Positions 9,639 through 17,388 of a DNA stretch of 25,531 nt are shown here, piece after piece. Below the pieces are notes generated by a model, which worked only from the letters and a program-made list of their open reading frames with translations, searched no databases and had not been told where the DNA came from. The first letter of the stretch is position 1; each line of letters starts with the position of its first letter. The stretch is from an uncultured Arenimonas sp. (GTDB lineage: Bacteria; Pseudomonadota; Gammaproteobacteria; Xanthomonadales; Xanthomonadaceae): positions 1 through 25,531 of the forward strand of contig CAMLKR010000017.1 of NCBI GenBank assembly GCA_946480565.1. The letters are read 5' to 3'. The translations under genes and the position numbers were made by a program.

Positions 9639-9705
9639 GCGTTTTCCTACAGCCACCGGGACGGGGCGTGGCTAGTCTAGGCCGGCCCGGGTCGAGGAGG
9701 GGTGG

Positions 9706-11319
9706 ATGGCGGTGAAACCCAATGTTGCGTGTGGACGGCCCCGCGCCTGGCGCCTGGTGCTCGCGGCCAGCCTCTGGGCGCTGTGCTTCGCCGCGCAGGC
9801 GGCTGCGCCTCCGATGCCTTCGGCGCAGGTGCACCGCGAGGGCCGGAACGTGGCCCTGCCGGTGTCGGGCCGCTGGCTGCGCCTGCGCCCCGGCGACCGC
9901 GACCTGCGTCTGTCGGCACCGGTGGCGGCGGTCCGGCACCGCTACTGGCTGGAAGGCCACGATGCGGGCTGGATCGAGCTGCCGCCGGGCGAGCGACGGA
10001 TCTACCAGCAGCTGCGGCCCGGCCGGCATCGTCTGCGGCTGCAGGTTTCGGACGGCGGCGGCTGGTCGGACGAACAGGTGCTCGAGCTGCTGGTCGAGCC
10101 GGTGTGGTGGCGCACGCCCGCCGCGCTGGGGCTGGCCGGCCTGGCCCTGCTGGCCGCCACCGCGCTTCTTGCCGCCGCCTGGCGCGCCCGCCGCGCGCGT
10201 CGCCAGGCCCTGCTGCTCAGCCGCGAGCGACAAGCGCTCGCGGAGCAGCATTCCGAGGCCAAGAGCCGCTTCCTGGCGACCCTGGGCCACGAGATCCGCA
10301 CGCCCATGACCGGCGTGCTGGGCATGGCCGAGCTGCTGCAGGGCAGCGAGCTGGACCCGCGCCAGCGCGCCCAGGTCGAGGCGATCCAGCGGGCCGGCGG
10401 TCACCTGCTGCGGCTGGTCAACGACGCGCTGGACCTGGCCCGCATCGAAGCCGGCCGCCTGCGGCTGGACATCGCGCCCTTCGAACTGGGGCCTCTGCTG
10501 GACGAGGTCGCCGGCCTGCTGCAGCCGCTGGCCGCCGCGAAGCCGCTGCGCTTCACGCTGCACTGCGATCCGGCGCTGCCCCGCGCCTTCGAGGGCGACG
10601 CGACCCGGCTGCGCCAGATCCTGTTCAACCTCGGCCACAACGCGATCAAGTTCTGCGAGCGCGGCGAGGTGCGCCTGGAGGTGCTGCCGCGGTCGCCGGA
10701 GGGCATCGTCCTGGAAATGCAGGACACCGGGCCCGGCCTGGACCCGGAGCACCGGGGGCGGCTGTTCCAGCGCTTCGAACCAGGCGACCGCAGCGGCAGC
10801 GGCCTGGGCCTGGCGATCAGCCAGGAGCTGGCCGTCGCGATGGGCGGCTCCATCCGCGTGCGCAGCGAGCCCGGCTGCGGCGCCTGTTTCCGGGTCGAGC
10901 TGCCGCTGCCGGCCGCCCCGGCCGGCGCGGCGCCGGCTTCGCCCGTCGCGCCCGGGGCATCCCGGCGGGTGCTGCTGGTCGAGGACGAACCGCTGGTCGC
11001 CGAAGTGGTGACGGCCCTGCTGCAGCGCCAGGGCCACCGGGTGGTGCATGCCCCGCAGGGCCTGGCGGCGCTGGCCGAACTCGAGGCCGGCGGCTTCGAC
11101 CTGGCCCTGCTCGACCTCGACCTGCCGGGCATCGACGGCTTCGCCCTGGCGCGCCTGGTGCGGGCCCGCGGCCACGCGCTGCCGATGCTGGCGCTAACCG
11201 CGCGTTCCGACGCCGATGCCGAGCCGGCCGCTCGCGCCGCCGGCATGGACGGCTTCCTGCGCAAACCGGTGACCGGCGAGACGCTGGCCGGCGCCCTGGC
11301 CGCCGCGGCGGGAGTCTAG
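9706..11319 (+). CDS. Hybrid sensor histidine kinase / response regulator with a bare Y_Y_Y sensor
   Basis: A 537-residue membrane hybrid kinase. Residues 14-34 are a signal or anchor helix; 48-132 form a Y_Y_Y domain ([19 protein letters not shown], then [17 protein letters not shown]); a membrane helix spans 137-158. The kinase core has H195 in GHEIRTP, N312 in [14 protein letters not shown] (340), LFQRFEPGD and GSGLGLAIS (364). The C-terminal receiver has acidic residues 426-427, phospho-acceptor D470 and K520. All catalytic residues are present. Relatives normally carry two beta-propellers before Y_Y_Y; here there are none. No HPt domain or separate regulator lies nearby. GAGGAGG 5 nt before the ATG is a strong ribosome site. 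Its stop shares CTAG with hemE. Confidence 0.94.
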   Translation: MAVKPNVACGRPRAWRLVLAASLWALCFAAQAAAPPMPSAQVHREGRNVALPVSGRWLRLRPGDRDLRLSAPVAAVRHRYWLEGHDAGWIELPPGERRIYQQLRPGRHRLRLQVSDGGGWSDEQVLELLVEPVWWRTPAALGLAGLALLAATALLAAAWRARRARRQALLLSRERQALAEQHSEAKSRFLATLGHEIRTPMTGVLGMAELLQGSELDPRQRAQVEAIQRAGGHLLRLVNDALDLARIEAGRLRLDIAPFELGPLLDEVAGLLQPLAAAKPLRFTLHCDPALPRAFEGDATRLRQILFNLGHNAIKFCERGEVRLEVLPRSPEGIVLEMQDTGPGLDPEHRGRLFQRFEPGDRSGSGLGLAISQELAVAMGGSIRVRSEPGCGACFRVELPLPAAPAGAAPASPVAPGASRRVLLVEDEPLVAEVVTALLQRQGHRVVHAPQGLAALAELEAGGFDLALLDLDLPGIDGFALARLVRARGHALPMLALTARSDADAEPAARAAGMDGFLRKPVTGETLAGALAAAAGV

Positions 11320-12383
11320 CGGCGGCTGTGGGCGTGCACCGCGTCCACCAGCACGCGCACGTGCTCGGGATCCATGTCCGGGCTCATGCCGTGGCCGAGG
11401 TTGAAGACGTGGCCGGCGCGGGAACCGCCGTTGGCGGCGGCGTAGTCGTCCAGCGCACGCGCGGCTTCGGCGCGGATGACGTCGGGCGATGCATAGAGGG
11501 TGGTCGGGTCCAGGTTGCCCTGCAGCGCGACCCGGCCGCCGGTGCGGCGGCGCGCCTCGCCCAGCGACACGGTCCAGTCCACGCCCACGCCCTCGGCGCC
11601 GGTGGCGGCCAGGTCTTCCAGGTAAGGGGCGTTGCCCTTGCCGAACAGGATCAGCGGGGTGCGGTCCGCGCCGTCGCCGCGCGGCAGTTCGGCGGCGATG
11701 CGCTGCAGGTAGCGCAGGGAGAACTCGCGGTAGACGTGCGGGGCCAGCACGCCGCCCCAGGTGTCGAACACCTGCAGCGCCTGCGCGCCCGCCGCGCGCT
11801 GCGCGGCCAGGTAGGCGATGACGGCGTCGGTGGTGACTTCGAGCAGCCGGTGCAGGGCCGCCGGTTCGTCCAGCGCCATGGACTTGATGCGGGCGAAGTT
11901 GTCGCTGCCGCCACCTTCGACCATGTAGCAGGCCAGGGTCCAGGGGCTGCCGGAGAAGCCGATCAGGGGCACCGAGCCGTCGAGCTCGCGGCGGATCAGG
12001 CTGACGGCGTCCATCACGTAGCGCAGCGAGCTGCCCATGTCCGGCACCGCCAGCTTGGCGATGTCGGCCGGGGTGCGCACCGGGCGCTCGAACTTCGGGC
12101 CTTCGCCCTCGGCGAAGTAAAGACCCAGGCCCATGGCGTCGGGCACGGTGAGGATGTCGGAGAACAGGATGGCCGCGTCGAGTTCGTAGCGGCGCAGGGG
12201 CTGCAGGGTGACCTCGCAGGCCAGCTCGGGATTCGTCGCCAGGCCCATGAAGCTGCCGGCCTGTTTGCGGGTGGCGCGGTACTCCGGCAGGTAGCGGCCG
12301 GCCTGGCGCATCAGCCACACCGGGGTGCAGTCCACGGGTTCGCGGCGCAGGGCGCGCAGGAAGCGGTCGTTCTTCAGGGTCAC
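11316..12383 (-). CDS. hemE: Uroporphyrinogen decarboxylase
   Basis: Catalyses the four decarboxylations of uroporphyrinogen III to coproporphyrinogen III in haem biosynthesis, in the cytoplasm. The 355-residue length matches the family. Signatures are [14 protein letters not shown] (residues 23-36, including the substrate-binding Arg residues), [13 protein letters not shown] with the catalytic Asp, [16 protein letters not shown] and [11 protein letters not shown]. The start is GTG at 12383 with GGAA 7 nt before it; the nearby ATG in another frame stops at once. It lies 37 nt downstream of the WGR gene on the same strand, so co-transcription is plausible. The 3' end overlaps the convergent kinase gene. 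Confidence 0.97.
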   Translation of the reverse strand: MTLKNDRFLRALRREPVDCTPVWLMRQAGRYLPEYRATRKQAGSFMGLATNPELACEVTLQPLRRYELDAAILFSDILTVPDAMGLGLYFAEGEGPKFERPVRTPADIAKLAVPDMGSSLRYVMDAVSLIRRELDGSVPLIGFSGSPWTLACYMVEGGGSDNFARIKSMALDEPAALHRLLEVTTDAVIAYLAAQRAAGAQALQVFDTWGGVLAPHVYREFSLRYLQRIAAELPRGDGADRTPLILFGKGNAPYLEDLAATGAEGVGVDWTVSLGEARRRTGGRVALQGNLDPTTLYASPDVIRAEAARALDDYAAANGGSRAGHVFNLGHGMSPDMDPEHVRVLVDAVHAHSRR

Positions 12384-12420
12384 GGTCTCATTCCATCAAG
12401 GCGGCGCGGGCGGGCGCCCA

Positions 12421-12675
12421 TCAGCGGGGCGCATCCGCGCCCTGGGCGAACATCACCTGGAAGCCCTTGCGCACCTGGGCGTCGCGGGCCTTCTCGAAGG
12501 CCGCCAGGGCGGCATCGCGTTCAAGGTACTGTTCGCGCTTGAGCTGCGCCTTGCCGCCGATCTGGCCGGTTTCGCGCAGCAGGGTCCAGCCGCCCAGCAG
12601 GTCCTGCTGCAGGATCAGCTGGACGTACTTGGGGGCTTCTCCGGCGAGCGGTTTTTGCTGCAGCAGCAGGCGCAT
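12421..12675 (-). CDS. Small WGR-domain protein
   Basis: An 84-residue protein that is essentially one WGR domain: KYVQLILQQDLLGGWTLLRETGQIGGKAQLKREQYLERDAA and so on, with the Gly-Gly-Trp and the following G-x-I-G-G turn. WGR domains occur in PARP-type and other nucleic-acid-linked proteins, but stand-alone bacterial ones have no established role. The start at ATG 12675 fits where the domain begins; the frame is open further upstream only through repeat DNA. There is no Shine-Dalgarno, and a good -10 (TACAAT) lies 9 nt upstream, suggesting a nearly leaderless mRNA. It sits just upstream of hemE. Confidence 0.82.
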   Translation of the reverse strand: MRLLLQQKPLAGEAPKYVQLILQQDLLGGWTLLRETGQIGGKAQLKREQYLERDAALAAFEKARDAQVRKGFQVMFAQGADAPR

Positions 12676-12684
12676 AGGGGCGCC

Positions 12685-12690
12685 ATTGTA
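12685..12690 (-). promoter_or_regulatory. -10 element for the WGR gene (near-leaderless)
   Basis: TACAAT on the minus strand matches 5 of 6 consensus bases. Expected initiation about 7 nt downstream would leave only about 3 nt before the ATG at 12675, which has no Shine-Dalgarno. No TTGACA-like -35 is seen at 16-18 nt. Confidence 0.42.
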
Positions 12691-12805
12691 GCCGCTGGCG
12701 GGGCGTTCCGGCGCTGTCTTCTCTACCAGGGCCTGCGGTTGTGGTGCCTGGGCGCCGGACTCGGATCCGGGTTGGTTCCTCGCTCCGGGCTCGTTCGAGG
12801 CGATA

Positions 12806-12915
12806 GGCCGCCGTACGTGAGGTCTCTCTGCGGACGCCGTGAATCCATCCATGGAGTCTTCTCGAAAACGTCCATGTTTTCGAGACCGCAGAAAAAGACC
12901 TCACGCACGACGGCC
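12806..12915. repeat. Composite palindromic element with nested hairpin
   Basis: The left arm 12806-12833 and right arm 12886-12915 are an imperfect inverted repeat of 28-30 nt (a shared GTGAGGTC and CTGCGG core). Inside, TCTCGAAAAC (12860-12869) and GTTTTCGAGA (12876-12885) are a perfect 10-bp stem with a 6-nt loop. The whole would fold as a long interrupted hairpin. No transposase or target duplication is evident. Confidence 0.65.
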
Positions 12916-12947
12916 CGCGGACCATCAGGGCCGGAGTATCGAATTCG

Positions 12948-12998
12948 GGAAGCTGGCGAGAGGCCAGCGCTGCGAGCTTCCGTGCCTTCTGGGGCACG
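12948..12998. repeat. Two adjacent short hairpins
   Basis: GGAAGCT (12948-12954) pairs with AGCTTCC (12975-12981), enclosing a CTGGC/GCCAG stem. CGTGCC (12981-12986) then pairs with GGCACG (12993-12998). Together with the flanking elements they suggest a mosaic of repeat units. Confidence 0.45.
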
Positions 12999-13042
12999 CG
13001 CTTATCCCTTCGGCTCGCCTCGAAGAGACGTGGCGACGACGT

Positions 13043-13150
13043 AGACAAGGGGGTATGGCTGAAGTGGAGGGCAGGATGCCCGCAACGGCCGGTCGTAAGC
13101 TGGTCATGGATGACGCTCGCGCGCGACCGGGCAGCCATACCCCCTTGTCT
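13043..13150. repeat. 108-bp element with 19-bp perfect terminal inverted repeats
   Basis: AGACAAGGGGGTATGGCTG (13043-13061) is exactly repeated inverted at 13132-13150. The 70-nt centre holds further stems: GGGCA-GGA-TGCCC (13069-13081), CCGGTCG/CGACCGG (13089-13095 and 13124-13130) and GTCAT-GG-ATGAC (13103-13114). There is no ORF of note and no clear target-site duplication. It resembles a MITE or REP-type element. Confidence 0.75.
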
Positions 13151-13193
13151 GCGGCGGCGCACGCCGGATCAACCGCCCACGAGAACTGGACCT

Positions 13194-13208
13194 GCTTGCG
13201 AAGCAAGC
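13194..13208 (-). terminator. Hairpin immediately after aroB
   Basis: GCTTGC-GAA-GCAAGC is a perfect 6-bp stem with a 3-nt loop, starting 1 nt beyond the aroB TGA. No T tract follows on the aroB strand. It may be a weak terminator or an mRNA 3'-end stabiliser. Confidence 0.4.
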
Positions 13209-13209
13209 G

Positions 13210-14286
13210 TCAGGCGTCGAGGACGGCGCGGATGTCGGATTCGGGGACGTCGCCTGCGACTTCGGCGCGGCCCAGGCCCGACCACAGGATCAGCCGCAGC
13301 GTGCCGGACACGGCCTTCTTGTCGAGCTTCATGCGCGCCAGCAGCGCATCCCCGGACAGCCCGGCGGGCAGCGCCACCGGCAGGCCCAGCCGCTCGAGCA
13401 GCGCGGCCAGCCGCGCCGTGTCCGACCAGGGCGAACGGCCGAGGTCCGACGAAAGCCGTGCCGCCAGCACCATGCCGACCGCGACCGCCTCCCCGTGCAG
13501 CAGCCCCCCGTAACCCTGCTCGGTCTCGATCGCGTGGCCGAAGGTGTGGCCGAAGTTGAGCAGCATGCGCTCGCCCTGCTCGGTCTCGTCGCGGGCGACG
13601 ATGCCGGCCTTGTGCGCGCAGCTGACCTCGATGGCCTGGGCCAGCGCGTCGGGGTCGCGGGCCAGCAGCGCCTCGGCGTTCGCCTCGAGCCATTCGAAGA
13701 AGCCGGCGTCGGCGATGGCGCCGTACTTCACCACCTCGGCCAGGCCGGCGCGCAGTTCGCGCTCGGGCAGGGTGTCGAGCGTGGCCGTGTCGGCGATCAC
13801 CGCCGCGGGCTGGTGGAAGGCACCGACGAGGTTCTTGCCCTGCGGCAGGTCGACCGCGGTCTTTCCACCAACCGAGGAATCGACCATCGCCAGCAGCGTG
13901 GTCGGCAGCTGCACGAAGCCCACGCCGCGCATCCAGCAGGCCGCGGCGAAACCGGCGAGGTCGCCGACCACGCCGCCTCCCAGGGCGATCACCGTCGCGT
14001 CCCGGCTGGCGCCCAGCGCCGCCAGCGCCGCCATCACCTCGCCGAAGCGCGCCAGGGTTTTTTCCTGTTCGCCCGGGGGCAGCACCAGGGTGCCGACCGA
14101 CTTGCCGGCCAGGGCGGCCTGCACCCGCGCCAGGTAGTGCGGCGCGACGTTGCGGTCGGTGACCACCAGCGCGTGCCGGCCCGGGACGCGTGCCGCCAGG
14201 GCCGTGGCGTCGTCGAGCAGCCCGCGTCCGATCCGGATCGGATAGCGCCGTGCGCCCAGTTCAACCTGCAGTTCGCGCACGCTCAC
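13210..14286 (-). CDS. aroB: 3-dehydroquinate synthase
   Basis: Second enzyme of the shikimate pathway: it cyclises DAHP to 3-dehydroquinate with catalytic NAD+ and a divalent metal, in the cytoplasm. The protein is 358 residues, the usual length. NAD-binding GGGVVGD is at 103-109 and DSSVGGKT at 136-143, with [10 protein letters not shown] following. Probable metal ligands are E184 (GLAEVVK), H247 (NFGHTFGH) and H264 (LLHGEAV). The start is GTG at 14286, overlapping the TGA of aroK by 4 nt (GTGA), so the two are coupled; the aroK-aroB order is conserved in many proteobacteria. Confidence 0.97.
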   Translation of the reverse strand: MSVRELQVELGARRYPIRIGRGLLDDATALAARVPGRHALVVTDRNVAPHYLARVQAALAGKSVGTLVLPPGEQEKTLARFGEVMAALAALGASRDATVIALGGGVVGDLAGFAAACWMRGVGFVQLPTTLLAMVDSSVGGKTAVDLPQGKNLVGAFHQPAAVIADTATLDTLPERELRAGLAEVVKYGAIADAGFFEWLEANAEALLARDPDALAQAIEVSCAHKAGIVARDETEQGERMLLNFGHTFGHAIETEQGYGGLLHGEAVAVGMVLAARLSSDLGRSPWSDTARLAALLERLGLPVALPAGLSGDALLARMKLDKKAVSGTLRLILWSGLGRAEVAGDVPESDIRAVLDA

Positions 14287-14825
14287 GCCGCCACCCCGCC
14301 GCGCTGCCAGCGCTGCTCCAGCAGGGCGCCGAGCCGTTCCGCGGCGATCGCCACCGTCAGGCCATCCGCATCGAAGGCCAGGTCGGCGACGGCTTCGTAG
14401 ATCGGGCCGCGTTCGACCGCCAGCGACTCCAGACGCGCCCGCTTGTCGCCGAAGGCCAGCAGCGGGCGGCTGCGGTCGCGGGCCAGGCGTTCGATCTGCT
14501 GCGGCACGCTGACCTGCAGGTGCACCACGAAGCCGCGCTCGCGCAGGCGCTGGCGGTTCTCCTCAGCCAGCACGGCGCCGCCGCCGGTGGCCACCAATTG
14601 GCCCTGGCCGCGCATCAGTTCGGCGATCAGCGCGGTTTCGCGCGCGCGGAACCCGGCCTCGCCTTCACATTCGAAGATCAGCGGCACGGGCGCGCCGGTC
14701 ACTTCCTCGAGGCGATGGTCGCAGTCGACGAAGGCCAGCCCCAGCCGCGCGGCCAGGCGCTTGCCGATCGAGGTCTTGCCGGCGCCCATGGGGCCGACCA
14801 GGACGAGGTTGGGGGCGGGATTCAT
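14283..14825 (-). CDS. aroK: Shikimate kinase
   Basis: Phosphorylates shikimate at the 3-hydroxyl using ATP, in the cytoplasm. With the start at ATG 14825 the protein has 180 residues and begins [21 protein letters not shown], placing the Walker A loop where the family has it. Shikimate-contact residues are seen in VDCDHRLEE, the Arg of GFRARE and the ATGGGAV loop; the lid Arg is in DRSRPLL. An in-frame ATG at 14843 would add six residues and leave only 6 nt to the divergent gene. No Shine-Dalgarno precedes either start. A TAGCAT lies 8 nt upstream, inside a palindrome shared with the divergent gene. Confidence 0.96.
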   Translation of the reverse strand: MNPAPNLVLVGPMGAGKTSIGKRLAARLGLAFVDCDHRLEEVTGAPVPLIFECEGEAGFRARETALIAELMRGQGQLVATGGGAVLAEENRQRLRERGFVVHLQVSVPQQIERLARDRSRPLLAFGDKRARLESLAVERGPIYEAVADLAFDADGLTVAIAAERLGALLEQRWQRGGVAA

Positions 14826-14832
14826 GGGGTGT

Positions 14833-14844
14833 GATGCTAGCATC
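14833..14844. promoter_or_regulatory. Symmetric bidirectional -10 / operator-like palindrome
   Basis: GATGCTAGCATC is a perfect 12-bp palindrome in the 24-nt gap between two divergent starts. It gives TAGCAT on both strands, 8 nt before aroK (14825) and 6 nt before the epimerase-like gene (14850). Neither gene has a Shine-Dalgarno. Read as a TANNNT -10, it would start leaderless transcripts both ways. Confidence 0.45.
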
Positions 14845-14849
14845 CCGCC

Positions 14850-15698
14850 ATGTCGACATTATCGAAAAGCCGCGCCGCTGCTGGCGCTGCGGGTGGCGTG
14901 GTGGTCGTGGCCGGTGCCGGTGACGTTGGCGGGCGGTTCGCCGCGCTGCGCGTGCTCGCGGGCGACGAGGTGATCGCGCTGCGTCGTCGCGAGGTGCCGG
15001 CGGCGCCGGGCCAGCGCACGCTGCGCGCCGACCTCGCCAGCGGCGAGGGTCTGGCCAGGCTGCCGCGCCGCGCCGAGGCCCTGGTGTTCTGCGCCGCACC
15101 GGACCAGCGCGACGAAGCGGCCTACCGCGCGCTCTACCTCGACGGCCTGCGCCGACTGCTCGATGCCTGCGAGGCGCCGCGTGTGGTCTTCGTCTCGTCC
15201 ACCGCGGTCTACGGCCAGGACGCCGGCGAGTGGGTGGACGAGGACACGCCGGCGGAACCGGCCGGCTTCAATGGCCGCGTGCTGCGCGAGGCCGAGCTCG
15301 CGCTGGCGCCGCATCCCGGCGGCATCGTGCTGCGGCTTTCGGGCCTGTATGGCCCGGGCCGCGAGATGATGCTGCGCAAGGCCCGCGCCGGCGAGCCGGG
15401 CCGCCCGCACTGGACCAACCGCCTGCACGTGGACGACGCCGCTTCGGCGCTGTCGCACCTGGTCGGCCTTTCCGCGCCTGCGGCCTGCTACGTCGGCAGC
15501 GACGACCTGCCGGCGATGGAGCACGAGGTCCTCGCCTGGCTGCGCGACCGGTCCGGGCAGCCGGCGGTCAGCGCGGCCCCCGCGGCGGAGTCGGGCCGGC
15601 GCGTCCGCAACGCCCGCCTGCGCGCCAGCGGCTGGGCGCCGCGGTTCCCCGACTACCGCGCCGGCTACGGCGCCCTGCTGGCGGCGCCGGGCGTATAG
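14850..15698 (+). CDS. NAD(P)-dependent epimerase/dehydratase-like protein (YeeZ-type extended SDR)
   Basis: A 282-residue Rossmann-fold protein. The nucleotide-binding loop is VVVVAGAGDVGGRFA (residues 17-31), with a GxGxxG pattern. Later family marks are LVFCAAPDQRDEAAYRALYLDGLRRLLDAC, VFVSSTAVYGQD, LRLSGLYGPGR and NRLHVDDAASAL. This pattern matches the atypical short epimerase-like group around E. coli YeeZ, whose substrate is unknown. The active-site Tyr in TAVYGQD is present, but the usual YxxxK Lys is not visible (YGQDA follows). The ATG at 14850 lacks a Shine-Dalgarno and follows TAGCAT by 6 nt. Its TAG overlaps a -10 for the downstream dodecin. Confidence 0.85.
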   Translation: MSTLSKSRAAAGAAGGVVVVAGAGDVGGRFAALRVLAGDEVIALRRREVPAAPGQRTLRADLASGEGLARLPRRAEALVFCAAPDQRDEAAYRALYLDGLRRLLDACEAPRVVFVSSTAVYGQDAGEWVDEDTPAEPAGFNGRVLREAELALAPHPGGIVLRLSGLYGPGREMMLRKARAGEPGRPHWTNRLHVDDAASALSHLVGLSAPAACYVGSDDLPAMEHEVLAWLRDRSGQPAVSAAPAAESGRRVRNARLRASGWAPRFPDYRAGYGALLAAPGV

Positions 15699-15699
15699 T
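15694..15699 (+). promoter_or_regulatory. Candidate -10 of the dodecin gene
   Basis: TATAGT (5 of 6 to consensus) overlaps the stop codon of the preceding gene and would start a transcript near 15706, about 30 nt before the dodecin ATG. The -35 region is GC-rich and not recognisable. Confidence 0.35.
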
Positions 15700-15735
15700 C
15701 GGTCGGGCCCGTTCCGGGCACCCCAGGAGCAGATC

Positions 15736-15948
15736 ATGGCAACGGCTACCGTCACCAAAGTGATCGAAGTTTCGTCTTCCTCCAAGAAGGGCATCGAGGA
15801 CGCCGTACAGGGCGGACTGAAGAAGGTCGCCAAGAGCGTGAAGAACATCAAGGGCGCGTGGGTGAACGACATCAAGGTCATCACCGACGACGTCGGCGTG
15901 GTCACCGAGTGGCGCGTGAACATGCGCGTGAGCTTCGTCGTCAGCTGA
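15736..15948 (+). CDS. Dodecin family flavin-binding protein
   Basis: A 70-residue dodecin, which assembles into a hollow dodecamer that stores flavins in the cytoplasm. It begins MATATVTKVIEVSSSSKKGIEDAV and continues with the single helix and two long strands of the family. W42 is the likely isoalloxazine-stacking Trp, followed by the [21 protein letters not shown] strand pair. AGGAG lies 6 nt before the ATG. Its last 8 nt overlap the end of the convergent kinase gene. Confidence 0.95.
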   Translation: MATATVTKVIEVSSSSKKGIEDAVQGGLKKVAKSVKNIKGAWVNDIKVITDDVGVVTEWRVNMRVSFVVS

Positions 15949-16753
15949 CCGGGCGGCGCATCGCGTCCAGTGTGATGCAGCGGTCCGCGCGGTCCGGCAG
16001 CGTGCGCAGCGCCTGCCGGGCCACCCGCTCGAAGCCCTGCAGGAAATCCTCGACCCGGGCCCGGTCCATCGCCGGCCGTCCGGGCCGCGCCGAATGCATG
16101 GCCTGTTCCTGCTGCCAGCGCCAGTCGCGCGCGGTGTCCCAGTCCGGCGGCTGCAGCCAGGTCAGCCAGTCCAGCCGCTGCCAAAGGGCCGCGTAATCCG
16201 AGAGCGCCGCGTTGCAGTGGCGGCGCCAGCGGCCATCGGCGTCCCGTTCGCGTTCGAGCGCATTCAGCGGCGGCGCCAGCGCGGCTTCCTGCTCCGGCGG
16301 CGTGCCCAGGAACCAGCCCTCGAACACCAGCAGCCGTGGCGGTCGCGCCGGCCGGCGCCAGCGCGACGGTGGCAGTCGCGTATCGGCCAGTTTGTCGAAG
16401 CGGGGCAGGGCGACGGACTCGCCCCGGCGCAGCGCATCCAGCACGGACAACGCCAGCGGCAGATCGTGGCTGCCCGGCGGCCCCCGATGCGCCAGCCGCG
16501 GATGCACGCGGCGCGCCAGCGCCTGGCGTGCCCGCCGACCCAGGTAGAAGTCGTCGATGGACAGGGTGGCGACGGCGATGCCCCGGGCTGCGGCCAGCTT
16601 CGCCATCTGCCGCGCCAGCGTCGACTTGCCGGTGCCGGGCAGGCCGGCCAGGCCGTACACCGGCACGGTGCCGCACAGGGCCAGCGCCTCGTCCAGCCGT
16701 TCGGCGACGAAGGCGGGCGCGAATCCCGGCGCGGGATGCAGGGCAGGCGGCAT
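15941..16753 (-). CDS. P-loop kinase of the D-glycerate 3-kinase (GLYK) type
   Basis: A 270-residue cytoplasmic kinase related to phosphoribulokinase/uridine kinase. Walker A is GLPGTGKST (residues 37-45). [14 protein letters not shown] (64-77), [32 protein letters not shown] and [12 protein letters not shown] match the plant/yeast GLYK-like group, in which RG-x-PG-(ST)-HD and PRFDK are characteristic. The likely reaction is ATP-dependent phosphorylation of glycerate, but the substrate of bacterial members is rarely tested. The ATG at 16753 has no Shine-Dalgarno; TATTGT lies 6 nt upstream, suggesting a leaderless mRNA. It is divergent from pdxH, with 41 nt between starts, and convergent with dodecin, overlapping by 8 nt. 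Confidence 0.85.
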   Translation of the reverse strand: MPPALHPAPGFAPAFVAERLDEALALCGTVPVYGLAGLPGTGKSTLARQMAKLAAARGIAVATLSIDDFYLGRRARQALARRVHPRLAHRGPPGSHDLPLALSVLDALRRGESVALPRFDKLADTRLPPSRWRRPARPPRLLVFEGWFLGTPPEQEAALAPPLNALERERDADGRWRRHCNAALSDYAALWQRLDWLTWLQPPDWDTARDWRWQQEQAMHSARPGRPAMDRARVEDFLQGFERVARQALRTLPDRADRCITLDAMRRPVS

Positions 16754-16759
16754 CGGAGG

Positions 16760-16765
16760 ACAATA
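16760..16765 (-). promoter_or_regulatory. Candidate -10 for a leaderless kinase mRNA
   Basis: TATTGT on the minus strand is followed by 6 nt and then the ATG of the glycerate-kinase-like gene. The bases in between (CCTCCG) are the opposite of a Shine-Dalgarno. Initiation at or next to the A of ATG is expected if this is used. Confidence 0.37.
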
Positions 16766-16794
16766 GCGGCAGGAGCGAAACCGAGGAAGCGCCG

Positions 16795-17388
16795 ATGACC
16801 GACCTGTACGCCGAAGCCCTGGCCACCTTCGACAGCCTCATCGAGCAGGCGAAGGCCGCCGGCGATCCGGACGCCACGGCGATGACCCTGGCCACCGCCG
16901 ACGCCCAGGGCCGCCCCGCGGCGCGCACGGTGCTGTTGAAGGCGGTCGATGCGCGCGGTTTCGTCTTCTACACCAACTACCAGAGCCGCAAGGGCCGGCA
17001 GCTGACCGAGAACCCGCACGCGGCCCTGCTGTTCCTGTGGAAGACGCTGCGCGACCAGGTGCAGGTGAAGATCGAGGGCACGGTGGAACCGGTGGACCTG
17101 GCCGAGGCCGACGCCTATTTCGCCTCGCGGCCGCGGCCCAGCCAGATCGGCGCCTGGGCTTCGCTGCAGTCGCAGACCCTGGATTCGCGCGATACCTTCG
17201 AAGCGCGCATCGACGCCTTCGAGAAGAAGTTCGAGGGCGTGGAGGTGCCGCGTCCGCCGCACTGGTCGGGTTTCCGGGTGGTGCCGGAGATGATCGAGTT
17301 CTGGTACGGCGCGCGTTTCCGCCTGCACGAACGCCAGCGCTACGAAAGGGTCGACGGCCAATGGCGCAAGCGGATGCTGTATCCGTGA
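16795..17388 (+). CDS. pdxH: Pyridoxamine/pyridoxine 5'-phosphate oxidase
   Basis: An FMN enzyme that oxidises PNP or PMP to pyridoxal 5'-phosphate, in the cytoplasm. The protein is 197 residues. Family marks are [35 protein letters not shown] (FMN phosphate contacts), [31 protein letters not shown] and the C-terminal [13 protein letters not shown] with RMLYP at the end. GAGGA lies 7 nt before the ATG; the open frame upstream is antisense to the kinase gene. Its TGA overlaps a GTG of the downstream BtuF-like gene. Confidence 0.97.
   Translation: MTDLYAEALATFDSLIEQAKAAGDPDATAMTLATADAQGRPAARTVLLKAVDARGFVFYTNYQSRKGRQLTENPHAALLFLWKTLRDQVQVKIEGTVEPVDLAEADAYFASRPRPSQIGAWASLQSQTLDSRDTFEARIDAFEKKFEGVEVPRPPHWSGFRVVPEMIEFWYGARFRLHERQRYERVDGQWRKRMLYP

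Larger units (their letters stand above)
12676..13209. other. Gene-free 534-bp interval built of palindromic modules
   Basis: Between the WGR start and the aroB stop I find no credible gene. Open frames crossing it on both strands translate to Arg/Ser/Pro-rich sequence with no domain. It contains, left to right, the WGR -10, a composite palindrome (12806-12915), two short hairpins (12948-12998), a 19-bp inverted-repeat element (13043-13150) and a hairpin next to the aroB stop (13194-13208). This looks like accumulated dispersed repeats. Confidence 0.7.

Noticed and set aside
9100..11175. 691-residue minus-strand open frame across the hybrid kinase
   Set aside because: It is antisense to intact kinase motifs and then out of frame with the YceI gene; no motifs of its own.
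13043..13150. Integron attC site or CRISPR repeat
   Set aside because: There is only one copy and no regular spacing, and the arms do not carry the GTTRRRY/RYYYAAC core pattern.
12925..13206. 93-residue minus-strand frame after aroB
   Set aside because: It lies wholly within the inverted-repeat element and flanking hairpins, with no ribosome site or protein motif.
12839..13513. 224-residue plus-strand open frame across the gene-free interval into aroB
   Set aside because: It translates repeat DNA and the complement of aroB, with no domain; such frames are frequent artefacts over dispersed repeats.
14859..16928. 689-residue minus-strand frame spanning the epimerase-like, dodecin and kinase genes
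   Set aside because: It crosses three genes with clear family motifs in other frames and has none itself.
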